Origin: DAIOHQ01 sp036744635
GTDB taxonomy: Bacteria; Planctomycetota; Phycisphaerae; Tepidisphaerales; Tepidisphaeraceae
NCBI GenBank assembly: GCA_036744635.1
Contig: DAIOHQ010000084.1
Coordinates: forward strand, 1-17,762
DNA: 17,762 nt
Direction of reading: 5' to 3'
The notes under the pieces are model-generated. The model did not search any database, had not been told where the DNA came from, and saw only the letters and a list, made by a program, of their open reading frames with translations. Below are positions 7,404 through 14,776 of this stretch, one piece after another. The position numbers and the translations under genes are program-made. Numbering within the stretch: the stretch's first letter is position 1; each line of letters opens with the position of its first letter.

Positions 7404-8333
7404 TTACCTTAGCAGCAAGAGAAACCCAAACCCGCACAGCAGCGACGCCGCCACCAGCAGCGTGGGCACGTGGCGAAGCTGCAGCCGGGCCATTCCCGAC
7501 TCGACCACGCCGATCGCCACCGCCAGCGCCAACATGCCAACGACGAACAACACCCAGTCCGCCGCCGCCCAGCCGCTCTGTACCGGAAGCACCACGTGCA
7601 GCACGATGGCACAAAGCACAAACAGCTTGACCGCCGCCCCATAGAGCACCAGCCCAAAGAGCGGGCCGCTGTGATCCAGCACCATCACTTCGTGGATCAT
7701 GGTCAGTTCCAGATGGGTGTTGGGATCGTCGATAGGAATGCGCGAGTTTTCCGCCAGCAGCACCACGAACAGTCCGGCCGCGATCAACACCAGCGACGCC
7801 ACCGGCAGTCCCAAAAGCGGCACGACCGCCGGCGCGTGCAATATCGGCGTCAGGCTGAGCTCGGCCGAGCCGGAAAGCCGGGCCAATACCAGGAACGCCA
7901 GGAACAGCGCCGGCTCGGAGAAACAGGCAAAGGTGACTTCGCGTGCCGCCCCCATGCCTTCAAAGGAGGAGCCGGTGTCGAGCGCCGCCGTCGTCGTGCA
8001 GAATCGTGCCAACGCGAACAGATAAGCGAACAGCACCAGGTCGCCGCTGAAACGGATAGGCGCCACGGCCTGCCCGAATGGCACCAGCAACCCCGCCAGC
8101 CCCACCGCCGCCAGCGCCGCCAACGGCCCGGCCCGGAAGACCCAGCCGCTGGTCGTGCTGAACACCATCCCCTTGCGCATCAGCCGGTCCAGGTCGTAAT
8201 ACGGCTGCAGCAGCGGCGGCCCCACCCGCCCGGCAAACGCCGCCTTGGTCTTGTTGATCACCCCCAACAGCAGCGGCGGCATCGCCACCAGCAGCAGCAG
8301 GTGCATGAGGATGTTCAGCGTGCTAACCATCAT
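7404..8333 (-). CDS. hyfC: HyfC-like membrane subunit (NuoH-related)
   Basis: This 309-residue membrane protein is the NuoH-type anchor that links the peripheral redox arm to the ion-pumping arm. The NuoH signature KAAFAGRVGPPLLQPYYDLD (about 30-49) is clear. EGMGAAREVTF (125-135) and the conserved loop NSRIPIDDPNTHLELTMIHE (196-215), rich in acidic residues, mark the HyfC branch. The ORF extends far upstream in frame, but that part is repeat sequence and out-of-frame DUF1275 gene, so I chose the ATG-ATG pair at 8333/8330, which begins a hydrophobic segment. The upstream ribosome site is weak (GGGTCGG). A REP-like region separates this gene from the DUF1275-STAS gene. Confidence 0.9.
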   Translation of the reverse strand: MMVSTLNILMHLLLLVAMPPLLLGVINKTKAAFAGRVGPPLLQPYYDLDRLMRKGMVFSTTSGWVFRAGPLAALAAVGLAGLLVPFGQAVAPIRFSGDLVLFAYLFALARFCTTTAALDTGSSFEGMGAAREVTFACFSEPALFLAFLVLARLSGSAELSLTPILHAPAVVPLLGLPVASLVLIAAGLFVVLLAENSRIPIDDPNTHLELTMIHEVMVLDHSGPLFGLVLYGAAVKLFVLCAIVLHVVLPVQSGWAAADWVLFVVGMLALAVAIGVVESGMARLQLRHVPTLLVAASLLCGFGFLLLLR

Positions 8334-8340
8334 CCGACCC

Positions 8341-8363
8341 GTAGGGTGGGCGTACTCGCCCAT
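8341..8363. repeat. Half copy of the GTAGGGTGGGCGTACTCGCC repeat
   Basis: GTAGGGTGGGCGTACTCGCCCA matches one arm of the full palindrome at 9719-9777. A partner arm is not seen nearby. It lies just upstream of the HyfC-like gene. Confidence 0.7.
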
Positions 8364-8385
8364 CGTTTCCACACGTTGTGGCGCA

Positions 8386-8404
8386 GGCTTTCCAGCCTGC
8401 TCCG
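8386..8404. repeat. Short hairpin GCAGGCTTTCCAGCCTGC type
   Basis: The segment GCGCAGGCTTTCCAGCCTGC forms a short GC-rich hairpin next to the two repeats that flank it. It looks like another dispersed palindrome. Nothing else is visible in this gap. Confidence 0.45.
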
Positions 8405-8420
8405 CAGATGCAGCAAACGT

Positions 8421-8469
8421 AGGGTCCGCTTCAGCGGACGCAATTGTTCCGTCCGCTAAAGCGGACCCT
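8421..8469. repeat. Double-hairpin palindrome (AGGGTCCGCTTTAGCGGAC type)
   Basis: The arms at 8421-8439 and 8451-8469 are inverted copies with one mismatch. Each arm is itself a hairpin (GTCCGCT-NN-AGCGGAC). The TAG stop of the DUF1275-STAS gene (8456-8458, minus) lies in the right arm, so the last residues of that protein are encoded by the repeat. Confidence 0.8.
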
Positions 8470-9703
8470 GCGTTGAGAGCACTTTCTGAGCTGCAAACTC
8501 CGATCGCGGCCGCCGCGGACTCCCATCCTCCAGCAGCACCATCGCCCGCGCCACCGCGAACTCCAGATCCGGGCACAGGTTGTTCATGTCCATCATCCGC
8601 GCCACGCCCAGAGCATCCAAGCACCTGAACTGGTAAGTGGTGATTCCCGCCAGGATCAGCTTCTTTTTCTCTCCGTGCAGGCGCAACACCGCCGCCTCCA
8701 GGTCCATCACCGCATTGGCGTCGAAGCGGGTGAGCGGGCTGAGCGCCAGCACCACTACCCGGCAATGCTCCGGCACCCGGTCAATCCACAACTGAAAGTT
8801 AGGGGCGCGATGCCGGCCAGGACCGCCGGAATGATGCAGGCAGGAAGCGCGGTACAGCACCACCCCGCGCGGCAGCAGGGAACTAAGAATCCCTCGCAGA
8901 CGCAGTTCCGGATCATTGAGCAGATCCAGCTCGCGGATGTCTGCGATAGGGGTGCGGATGTCCACATAAATGATCCACATCAGGAAGGCGACCGGGACCA
9001 TCAGCGCCAGCGGGCCGTAGCGCCCGCATAGGAGGGTGCCCGCCACCGTGCCGAAGCCGAACGATGCGACGATGCTGATCAGCAACAGCAGCCGCAGCGT
9101 GCTGGGATGCCGCCGGGAAATCTTCAACAGCCGGCCGGCGCGCTCCCGGCGCATCTTCGACAGCTTGTCCCCCCACCAAAAAAGATACTGTACCCCTTCC
9201 AGGCCAAAGTCGGTGAAGATGCCGGTGAGGTGGGTGGTGCGCACGACCGCGCCAGAGATTTTGGTGATTGTCGCATTTTGCAGACCCATGGCCAACGATG
9301 CCAAAACCGCCGCCTGCCACACGGCTGCGTGGCCGCCGGCCAGCGCTCCCGCCCGCGCCGTCTGCGTGCTCAAGTTGATCGTCAACAGCACCAGCAGCAG
9401 CGCCTCCATCGCGATCGGCAGCACATATTTGGAACGCCAGCCGCGCCGCTTGGCGTTTTCGGTCATGTAGGCCGACAGGGCGGCGCCGCAGGTGAAGGTG
9501 AACAGCAGCAATGCGAAGAACCCCGCCTGCTGCAGGTCGCCGGTGCCCAGGAGGCGCCCAACCTGCGTCGAGTTGCCGGTGGCGTGCGAGATGAACGTCC
9601 CCATCAACAGGAACGACACCACGTTGGTGTATCCCCCGATCCAGGACAGGGAAATCGCCAGCCGCGACTTCTGCCGGAATGAATACGCCCGCGCTGACAG
9701 CAT
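8456..9703 (-). CDS. DUF1275 (YoaK-family) membrane protein with C-terminal STAS-like domain
   Basis: This 415-residue protein has a DUF1275 membrane domain (about 10-250). It is recognised by GTFISHATGNST (36-45) and GLQNATITKISGAVVRTTHL (140-159), motifs of this six- to seven-helix family, which is thought to include transporters. The segment at about 278-392 (VVLALSPLTRFDANAV..LHGEKKKLILAGI..CLDALGV) has the beta-alpha pattern of a STAS regulatory domain, as in SulP carriers and anti-sigma antagonists; the usual phosphorylatable Ser/Thr is not obvious (DANA). The start is ATG 9703, because the upstream part of the ORF is repeat sequence. The gene sits inside the hydrogenase-like operon, between HyfB and HyfC, with palindromic repeats on both sides, and is probably a late insertion. 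The transported substrate is unknown. Confidence 0.75.
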   Translation of the reverse strand: MLSARAYSFRQKSRLAISLSWIGGYTNVVSFLLMGTFISHATGNSTQVGRLLGTGDLQQAGFFALLLFTFTCGAALSAYMTENAKRRGWRSKYVLPIAMEALLLVLLTINLSTQTARAGALAGGHAAVWQAAVLASLAMGLQNATITKISGAVVRTTHLTGIFTDFGLEGVQYLFWWGDKLSKMRRERAGRLLKISRRHPSTLRLLLLISIVASFGFGTVAGTLLCGRYGPLALMVPVAFLMWIIYVDIRTPIADIRELDLLNDPELRLRGILSSLLPRGVVLYRASCLHHSGGPGRHRAPNFQLWIDRVPEHCRVVVLALSPLTRFDANAVMDLEAAVLRLHGEKKKLILAGITTYQFRCLDALGVARMMDMNNLCPDLEFAVARAMVLLEDGSPRRPRSEFAAQKVLSTQGPL

Positions 9704-9718
9704 GAAAACAACAACCCT

Positions 9719-9777
9719 GTAGGGTGGGCGTACTCGCCCACCGTTTTCCGGATGGTGGGCGAGTACGCCCACCCTAC
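9719..9777. repeat. Perfect 24-bp inverted repeat (GTAGGGTGGGCGTACTCGCC family)
   Basis: The arms at 9719-9742 and 9754-9777 are perfectly complementary, around an 11-nt loop. The element lies in the 97-nt gap between the HyfB-like gene and the DUF1275-STAS gene. Related copies occur at 8341 and 14855-14914. In mRNA it would form a very stable hairpin and could cut transcription or protect the upstream message. Confidence 0.9.
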
Positions 9778-9800
9778 AACACTGCCGACTGCCCACTGAT

Positions 9801-11777
9801 TCAAGCCAGCAACAACAACAGCAACACCATCGCCAGGATGTACAACAGATACATCTGGATCGGCCCGCGCTGGATCACCCGTGCCCGGCTCACCAGCCAG
9901 GCCGCCGAGCCGAAGGCCGGCAGCAAGGCGCGGTCGAGCACCACATCCGGCACTTCGCTGTCAAAGCGCGCCCCCCCAGCCGGGAAAAGCCCGGCCGGCC
10001 GCGGCCGCCTCTTGCGCGGCAACAACACCCAGCCCAGCAACTGCACGAGCATCTGCGAAAACGATGAGCCGGTATATTGCATCCGCGCTGTCGGCCTGGC
10101 ATATCCGCACCCCCACGTCGGCGCCTGCCGCGTGGCCGCAACCGGACGTCGCCGCAAGAACCAGATAATTCCCGCCGCCACCCCCGCCAGCAGCACCAGC
10201 GCGGTGCCCGATATCCATTTCATCGGCACATAGTCCGAAATACTCACTACTGCCACGGGCGCAGTCCAAGCGGCGATGGCGCGATCCAACAGGCCCACCA
10301 CCAGCCCCGGCATCACCCCGATCACGATGCAACACCCCGCCAGCACCGCCATCGGCGCCAACATCGTGAACTTCGCCTCGTGGGCGCGCCCGGCCCGGCC
10401 GCTCCGTCCCGTTCCCGCGAAGACGATGCCCAACAGCTTCACAAAGCTCGCCAGCGCCAGCGCCCCCACCAGCGCCAGCGCCGGCGCCGCCAGGCTGACC
10501 AGACCCCAGCGCATGCCCCCTCCCGCGCCCGACCCAAGCTCCGCATGTGGAGCCAATGCCGTGCGGAACAATCCCATGTACAGCAGCAACTCTCCGACAA
10601 ATCCATTGAGCGGCGGCAGGGCGCAGATTCCCAGCGCACCGATTACAAACAGCACAAACGTCTTTGGCATTTTCTTCCCCAGCCCGCCCAGCAGATCCAT
10701 CTCGCGCGTGCCTGTCGCGTGTACGACATTCCCCGCCCCCATGAACAGCAATGGTTTGAAGAGACTGTGGTTGAGCATGTGCAGCAGCGCCCCGCCCAGC
10801 CCCAGCACGATCCAATCCATCCGCCCCAGCGATCGGCCCAGCGTCGCCAGAGCGATGCCGATTACGATGATCCCTACATTTTCGATGCTCGAATACGCCA
10901 GCAGCCGCTTGATATCGCGCTGGCCGACCGCAAAGGCGATCCCGAAAACCGCCGACACCGTGCCCGCCACCAGCAGCGTCGCCCCCCACCAGAATGGCGG
11001 ATGCGGCAGCAACGCAGCAATCCGCACCATTCCATAAACCCCCATCTTCAAGAGCACCCCGGAAAGGATGGCCGAGATATGGCTCGGCGCGTTGGCGTGC
11101 GCCCCCGGCAGCCAGACGTGCAGCGGCATCACTCCCGCCTTGAGGGCGAAGCCGATCGTCCCCACGATGAACAGCGCCGCCGTCCCCGGCGTTCCCTGCA
11201 CCAGTGCCGGCCAGAGCGCAAAAGACCCTGTCGCCTTGTGCAGCAGGGCGAAGAAAGCGAACAGACACAGCGTCCCCGCGTGGGCGGCCACCAAGTAGAT
11301 CCAAGCCGCCTCGCGCACGGCCGGCTTGTTCTCTTCAGTCAACACCAGAAAGTAGGCCGACAGGGCCATGATCTCCCATGCCGTCAAAAACAGCACCCCA
11401 TCCCGCGCCACCACCACCAGCGCCATCGCCGCCGCCAGCACCCCCCACCACAGCCGCAACTTCCACCCATTGCGCGGGTGCCGGCGGGCCTGCCAGTACC
11501 CCAACCCATAGACAGCCCCCAGCGCCGACACCAGATATATGGGAATCAAAAACAACAGCCCGATGGCGTCCACCGCGATCTTCAGCACCCCCTCGCCACT
11601 TGATTCCTGCATCCATCCATGCGCCACCAAGGCCGCGCCTCCCACCGCTGACCCGGCAATGCTCAGCGCCGCCGCAAGCCACTGCCCGCCCGCGCGCCGC
11701 CGCCCGAGCAACAGCTCGGGAACGCCGCTGACGGCCATCAGCACCATCGAGATAATCAGCAACCCATTCGTCATCAT
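9801..11777 (-). CDS. hyfB: HyfB-like antiporter membrane subunit (NuoL-related)
   Basis: This 658-residue membrane protein is the large antiporter-type subunit of the complex. Key charged residues of the ion path are Glu135 (LTAWEIMALSAY), Lys213 and His220 (ALKAGVMPLHVWLPGAHANAP) and Lys244. ALLHMLNHSLFKPLLFMGAGN carries the central His and Lys. The C-terminal motif APTWGCGYARPTARMQYTGS is a HyfB hallmark and separates this protein from NuoL. The last ~30 residues form a final membrane helix. The ATG-ATG start at 11777 is 3 bases from the stop of the EIIA regulator gene, which indicates co-transcription and probably coupled translation. Confidence 0.92.
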   Translation of the reverse strand: MMTNGLLIISMVLMAVSGVPELLLGRRRAGGQWLAAALSIAGSAVGGAALVAHGWMQESSGEGVLKIAVDAIGLLFLIPIYLVSALGAVYGLGYWQARRHPRNGWKLRLWWGVLAAAMALVVVARDGVLFLTAWEIMALSAYFLVLTEENKPAVREAAWIYLVAAHAGTLCLFAFFALLHKATGSFALWPALVQGTPGTAALFIVGTIGFALKAGVMPLHVWLPGAHANAPSHISAILSGVLLKMGVYGMVRIAALLPHPPFWWGATLLVAGTVSAVFGIAFAVGQRDIKRLLAYSSIENVGIIVIGIALATLGRSLGRMDWIVLGLGGALLHMLNHSLFKPLLFMGAGNVVHATGTREMDLLGGLGKKMPKTFVLFVIGALGICALPPLNGFVGELLLYMGLFRTALAPHAELGSGAGGGMRWGLVSLAAPALALVGALALASFVKLLGIVFAGTGRSGRAGRAHEAKFTMLAPMAVLAGCCIVIGVMPGLVVGLLDRAIAAWTAPVAVVSISDYVPMKWISGTALVLLAGVAAGIIWFLRRRPVAATRQAPTWGCGYARPTARMQYTGSSFSQMLVQLLGWVLLPRKRRPRPAGLFPAGGARFDSEVPDVVLDRALLPAFGSAAWLVSRARVIQRGPIQMYLLYILAMVLLLLLLA

Positions 11778-11780
11778 TTC

Positions 11781-12575
11781 TCAATCGGTCGATCCTGCTC
11801 CGCCCCCGGCTGACGTCCGCGCCGCCGTGGCGGCCATGGTCCGCTCCACCTCCCGCAATGCCTCCAGAATCTCCTCGCGCGGGGCCTGTTTCAGCACCGC
11901 CTGCTTGAACCGCGCATCCCGCAGCGCAAACCCAAGCCGTGACAGCAGATACAGATGCGCCCGCACCGTCGGGCTGATCAGCGTGAAGAGCGTGGTCACC
12001 GGCTGGCCATCCAGCGCCCCGAAATCCACCGGCCGCTCCAAAAAGCAGAGCGTCACCGTCGGCCGCGACAGGTGCAGCACAATCGGATTGCGCACGTGCG
12101 GAATCGCGATGCCCTCGCCGATTCCGGTCGATCCCAACGCCTCGCGGGCCAGCAATACCTGATACAGGAAATTGCGATCAACCTCCTCCGGCAGCTTCAT
12201 CATATCGACGGCCGCCTGCAACACCGTCGCCTTGTCCGTCCCCCCCACCCGGTAATGCACCCCGCCGGCGACCAGCGCCTCGCTGACTCCGCCGATTCCC
12301 GCCCCCGCTGCCCCCCCTGCTCCCGCTTTCCCGCCCACATCAGTCGCTCCGCCCGCATTCGCCATCGCACCCGCAGCTTCGCCCTCGGGTTCCGCGAAAA
12401 TCTCTGCCGACACATTGATCTTGCGCGAGGTGGCCCACTCCAGCAGCTCAGCGCGGTTGAAGCGATACTGCTCGTTGATCTGGTACGCCGGCAGCACCCC
12501 CTGCTTGATCCAGCGATAGATGGTCTTCTCGGTCACCGCCAGCAGCCGGGCAACATCGCGCACCGTCAACGTCAT
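11781..12575 (-). CDS. HTH (MerR/excisionase-like) - PTS EIIA (PtsN-type) fusion regulator
   Basis: This 264-residue protein has an excisionase/MerR-like helix-turn-helix at about 4-50 (VRDVARLLAVTEKTIYRWIK, then YRFNRAELLEW). A low-complexity Ala/Gly linker follows (64-98), then a fructose/nitrogen-type EIIA domain (about 99-250). The phospho-acceptor is His160 in GIAIPHVRNP, the PtsN active-site pattern; EGIAIPH is intact. No PTS permease, HPr or EI gene is nearby, so a regulatory rather than transport role is likely: EIIA phosphorylation may switch DNA binding or protein contacts. It is the first gene of the operon, 3 bases ahead of the HyfB-like gene. It may also bind the palindrome at its own promoter; that is inference. 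Confidence 0.85.
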   Translation of the reverse strand: MTLTVRDVARLLAVTEKTIYRWIKQGVLPAYQINEQYRFNRAELLEWATSRKINVSAEIFAEPEGEAAGAMANAGGATDVGGKAGAGGAAGAGIGGVSEALVAGGVHYRVGGTDKATVLQAAVDMMKLPEEVDRNFLYQVLLAREALGSTGIGEGIAIPHVRNPIVLHLSRPTVTLCFLERPVDFGALDGQPVTTLFTLISPTVRAHLYLLSRLGFALRDARFKQAVLKQAPREEILEALREVERTMAATAARTSAGGGAGSTD

Positions 12576-12595
12576 GGCCTGCCCTCTCGTTTATG

Positions 12596-12637
12596 GGACA
12601 TCTGTGTCCATTATCGGAAAGATGTCCAGAATTGTCC
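12596..12637 (-). promoter_or_regulatory. Candidate operator: GGACA-TCTG-TGTCC palindrome plus two more TGTCC copies
   Basis: A palindrome (12596-12609) with 5-bp arms lies around the predicted transcription start. TGTCC also occurs at 12623-12627 and 12633-12637, so three copies in the same orientation cover the promoter. The HTH-EIIA protein made from this transcript is the obvious candidate binder. No binding data exist in the sequence. Confidence 0.45.
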
Positions 12638-12638
12638 A
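12610..12638 (-). promoter_or_regulatory. Sigma70-type promoter of the EIIA-Hyf-like operon
   Basis: On the minus strand TGGACA (12638-12633) is followed by exactly 17 bases and then GATAAT (12615-12610). Each hexamer differs from consensus (TTGACA, TATAAT) by one base. Transcription would start near 12603, leaving a leader of about 28 nt with GAGAGG as ribosome site before the ATG at 12575. Confidence 0.65.
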
Positions 12639-12656
12639 CCGATTGTCGCAGAGAGG

Positions 12657-12843
12657 GAATCGAACCGGCGTAGCGCTCATTTTTGGCGATGCCACTCCCG
12701 GTCCCCTCGCCCACGTACGCGTGGGAGAGGGTTAGGGTGAGGGTGAAGATCCCTCACCCCAGCCCTCTCCCGGAGTACCGGGCGAGGGGGCCGGAAAAAA
12801 AACGGTTGCCAAAAACATGCGCTGCACCCGAATCGAACCGGCG
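12657..12843. repeat. Two 14-bp direct repeats (GAATCGAACCGGCG) flanking a palindromic element
   Basis: The 14-mer occurs at 12657-12670 and again at 12830-12843. The large palindrome at 12698-12794 lies between them. Read on the minus strand, the 14-mer looks like a tRNA T-loop (GGTTCGATTC), but no tRNA cloverleaf can be drawn at either site. It could be a duplicated segment or a footprint of element insertion. Confidence 0.6.
12698..12794. repeat. Large imperfect palindrome (CCCTCACCC..CCCTCTCCC type REP element)
   Basis: The left half (CCGGTCCCCTCGCCCA..GGGAGAGGGTTAGGGTGAGGG) and the right half (CCCTCACCCCAGCCCTCTCCC..GGGCGAGGGGGCCGG) are inverted copies with a few mismatches, around a short GAAGAT loop. 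The type resembles dispersed 'GGGAGAGGG..GGGTGAGGG' elements of many bacteria. The gap 12576-12951 holds this element, the promoter/operator, the 14-mers and weak hairpins, but no gene I can support. Confidence 0.85.
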
Positions 12844-12907
12844 AATGAACAGACGTCGCCAGAAACAAGAACATGGCGAGCACCTGCTTCAGCTATACTG
12901 TCGACAA

Positions 12908-12945
12908 CCGGCCGACGGCCGGGGCCGGAGTGAGAGCCGGCCATT
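12908..12945 (-). terminator. GC-rich hairpins past the ArnT-like gene, possible terminator
   Basis: Two overlapping inverted repeats lie just past the stop of the minus-strand glycosyltransferase gene: CCGGCCGACGGCCGG and GGCCGG..CCGGCC with an 8-nt loop. No T-rich tract follows, so intrinsic termination is only possible, not shown. Confidence 0.3.
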
Positions 12946-12951
12946 GTCCGC

Positions 12952-14721
12952 CTATTCGCTGGATTTGCCCATCACCATCACCTGGACGATCTTGCCGCCG
13001 CCGGCGTAGTTGAATCCGCGAAGGGTCGGCCCGCGCTGGCGCAGATGCGACCGAAGCTCCGGCGGTAGCTTTTCATAGATGTCGCTGGTTATCACCATCG
13101 CCTCCGGCCAGTCCGCCAGCGGCGTCCTCTCCAGCCAGCCGTTGTCTTTCTCGCGAATCGTGCCGCCCTGGTAAAACGGCAGGCTGGGCTCCTTGTAGCC
13201 GAGCATCTTCACGCTGCCGATCCTGCTCTGATCGACCCGCTGCTGCGCCAGCACCGCGGCCACCCGCGGGGAAAGGCGGATGAACTCCGCCCGCGGCAGG
13301 TAGATGCCATAGAGCACCGCGATCGCGGCCATCATCCCCCCTCCCATCGCAAGAATTCCCGCCACCGTGCGCCCCCTGAAAAAGAGCATCGGCACGATCA
13401 GCGCATAGCACACGCCCACCACCGTGAACGCGGTGGCGGCCGAGGTCGACGACTCGGCCGCGAAATAATGATGAGCGACCCAGGGCACGCACGCCAGGAC
13501 GACAACGAACAGTGCCCAGACCACCAGGGCGATGTGGAAGCCGGTCCTGGCGAGATCGAGGCACTGCCCGCGCAGGCAGCGCAGCAAGGCGTAGGCGGTG
13601 AGGAAGGCCAGCGAGGCGTAGACCGGCAGGATGTAGTGCGGCAGCTTGGTCTGCACGAATTCCATGAAGATCCACGGCCCGATGATGGCGGCCAGGGCGT
13701 AGCGGATCGGCGGCTGAATCCGATGCTTCCAGGCCGTCACCAAGGCCAGCGGCAGGAAGATGCACCAGGGGAAATAGGTTCCCCAGATGGTCAGCAGATA
13801 ATATCCCGGCGGGCCTTTGTGGCTCTCCAGGCCGGTGCTCATGCGGTCGACGATGTCATGGAAGAAGGTGGTGCGCAGATAGGCCGGGTCGCGCTGCTGC
13901 ATCGCCACCAGCCAGGGCCCGAAGATGGCGGCGATGATGAAGATGCCGGCCAGCGGTTGCGTCCGGGGCCACCACGACAGCGCCCGCTTCCATGCCGCCC
14001 AGTTCCACGGCCAGCCGGCATCCAGCAGCGCCAACACCAGCATCAGCGGGATCAGCATCCCCAGCACCACCGGCCCCTTGGTGAGAAACGCCAGCCCCAT
14101 CGCGATCCACATCGTCAGCGCCACCGGCCAGTGCGACCGATAGGGAGATTTGCCTTCGCCGGTGGGCGGGCTGGCCCAGAAGTTGAAGTAGATCCAGAAC
14201 AGGCAGAGCTGGGCGACCAGGATGAACACCAGTTGCACACTGTCGGTCAGGCACATCTTGGCCGATGCGATCACCATGCCGCTGGTGGCGAAGATGAAGA
14301 CCGTCCAGAACGCCTGCGCCGTCCCCGCAAAACGGATGAGGACCAGCGACAACAGGATGAGGCTCACCGTCATCGCCAGCGCCGACGGCAGCCGCGCCGC
14401 GAATGCGTTCACACCCAGCGCCTTCATCGACGCCACCTGGCACCAGTAAATGAAGACCGGCTTAGCGGTGCGGATCTTGTCCAGAAAACGCGGCACCACC
14501 AGGTCTCCGCTGGCCAGCATCTGGCGAGAAGTCTGGGCGTACCACGCCTCATCCCGGTCCCACAGCGTCACCCGCCCGTTGCCGGCGAGGTAAAGGGCGG
14601 CGGCGGCCACCATGAGCAGTAAGAAATGGTATGGCCGAGGGCGATGCGCGGGAGCCGGCGCTGGCGGCGGCGCAAGGGGATGGGCGGGAGCGGCATCAGG
14701 CGACGGCGGGGGCGGGGGCAT
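12952..14721 (-). CDS. ArnT-like membrane glycosyltransferase (PMT_2/GT83-related)
   Basis: This 589-residue protein is likely an inner-membrane enzyme that transfers a sugar from an undecaprenyl-phosphate donor to lipid A, protein or another glycan. A Pro/Ala-rich tail (1-30) precedes about 12 membrane segments. The first periplasmic loop has WDRDEAWYAQTSRQMLASGD (54-73), matching the conserved acidic D-E-x-x-Y motif of ArnT, followed by KPVFIYW (87-93). GLAFLTKGPVVLG is the typical Lys-containing motif. A soluble C-terminal domain begins near residue 480. ATG 14721 was chosen because the longer ORF upstream only translates dispersed repeats. No ribosome site is evident. The gene is divergent from the PAP2 gene, a plausible partner that would recycle lipid phosphates. 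Confidence 0.85.
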   Translation of the reverse strand: MPPPPPSPDAAPAHPLAPPPAPAPAHRPRPYHFLLLMVAAAALYLAGNGRVTLWDRDEAWYAQTSRQMLASGDLVVPRFLDKIRTAKPVFIYWCQVASMKALGVNAFAARLPSALAMTVSLILLSLVLIRFAGTAQAFWTVFIFATSGMVIASAKMCLTDSVQLVFILVAQLCLFWIYFNFWASPPTGEGKSPYRSHWPVALTMWIAMGLAFLTKGPVVLGMLIPLMLVLALLDAGWPWNWAAWKRALSWWPRTQPLAGIFIIAAIFGPWLVAMQQRDPAYLRTTFFHDIVDRMSTGLESHKGPPGYYLLTIWGTYFPWCIFLPLALVTAWKHRIQPPIRYALAAIIGPWIFMEFVQTKLPHYILPVYASLAFLTAYALLRCLRGQCLDLARTGFHIALVVWALFVVVLACVPWVAHHYFAAESSTSAATAFTVVGVCYALIVPMLFFRGRTVAGILAMGGGMMAAIAVLYGIYLPRAEFIRLSPRVAAVLAQQRVDQSRIGSVKMLGYKEPSLPFYQGGTIREKDNGWLERTPLADWPEAMVITSDIYEKLPPELRSHLRQRGPTLRGFNYAGGGKIVQVMVMGKSSE

Positions 14722-14776
14722 GGCGTCACTGTAAGGCAACTTTCCCCGCAATCCAATTGCGTCTAGAGTGCCGCCG

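Noticed and set aside
8334..8765. Extended N-terminus of the HyfC-like frame
   Set aside because: This part translates repeats and the DUF1275-STAS gene in another frame; NuoH-like homology starts at the ATG at 8333.
8341..9777. CRISPR-like array from the repeated GTAGGGTGGGCG units
   Set aside because: The units are palindromes in inverted arrangement with no regular spacers and no cas genes.
12650..12850. tRNA gene suggested by GGTTCGATTC on the minus strand
   Set aside because: The flanking bases do not form a T-stem at either copy, and no anticodon arm or acceptor stem can be paired.
12448..12883. Small minus-strand frames upstream of the operon
   Set aside because: They translate the promoter region and the palindromic element; no family is recognisable and no ribosome site fits.
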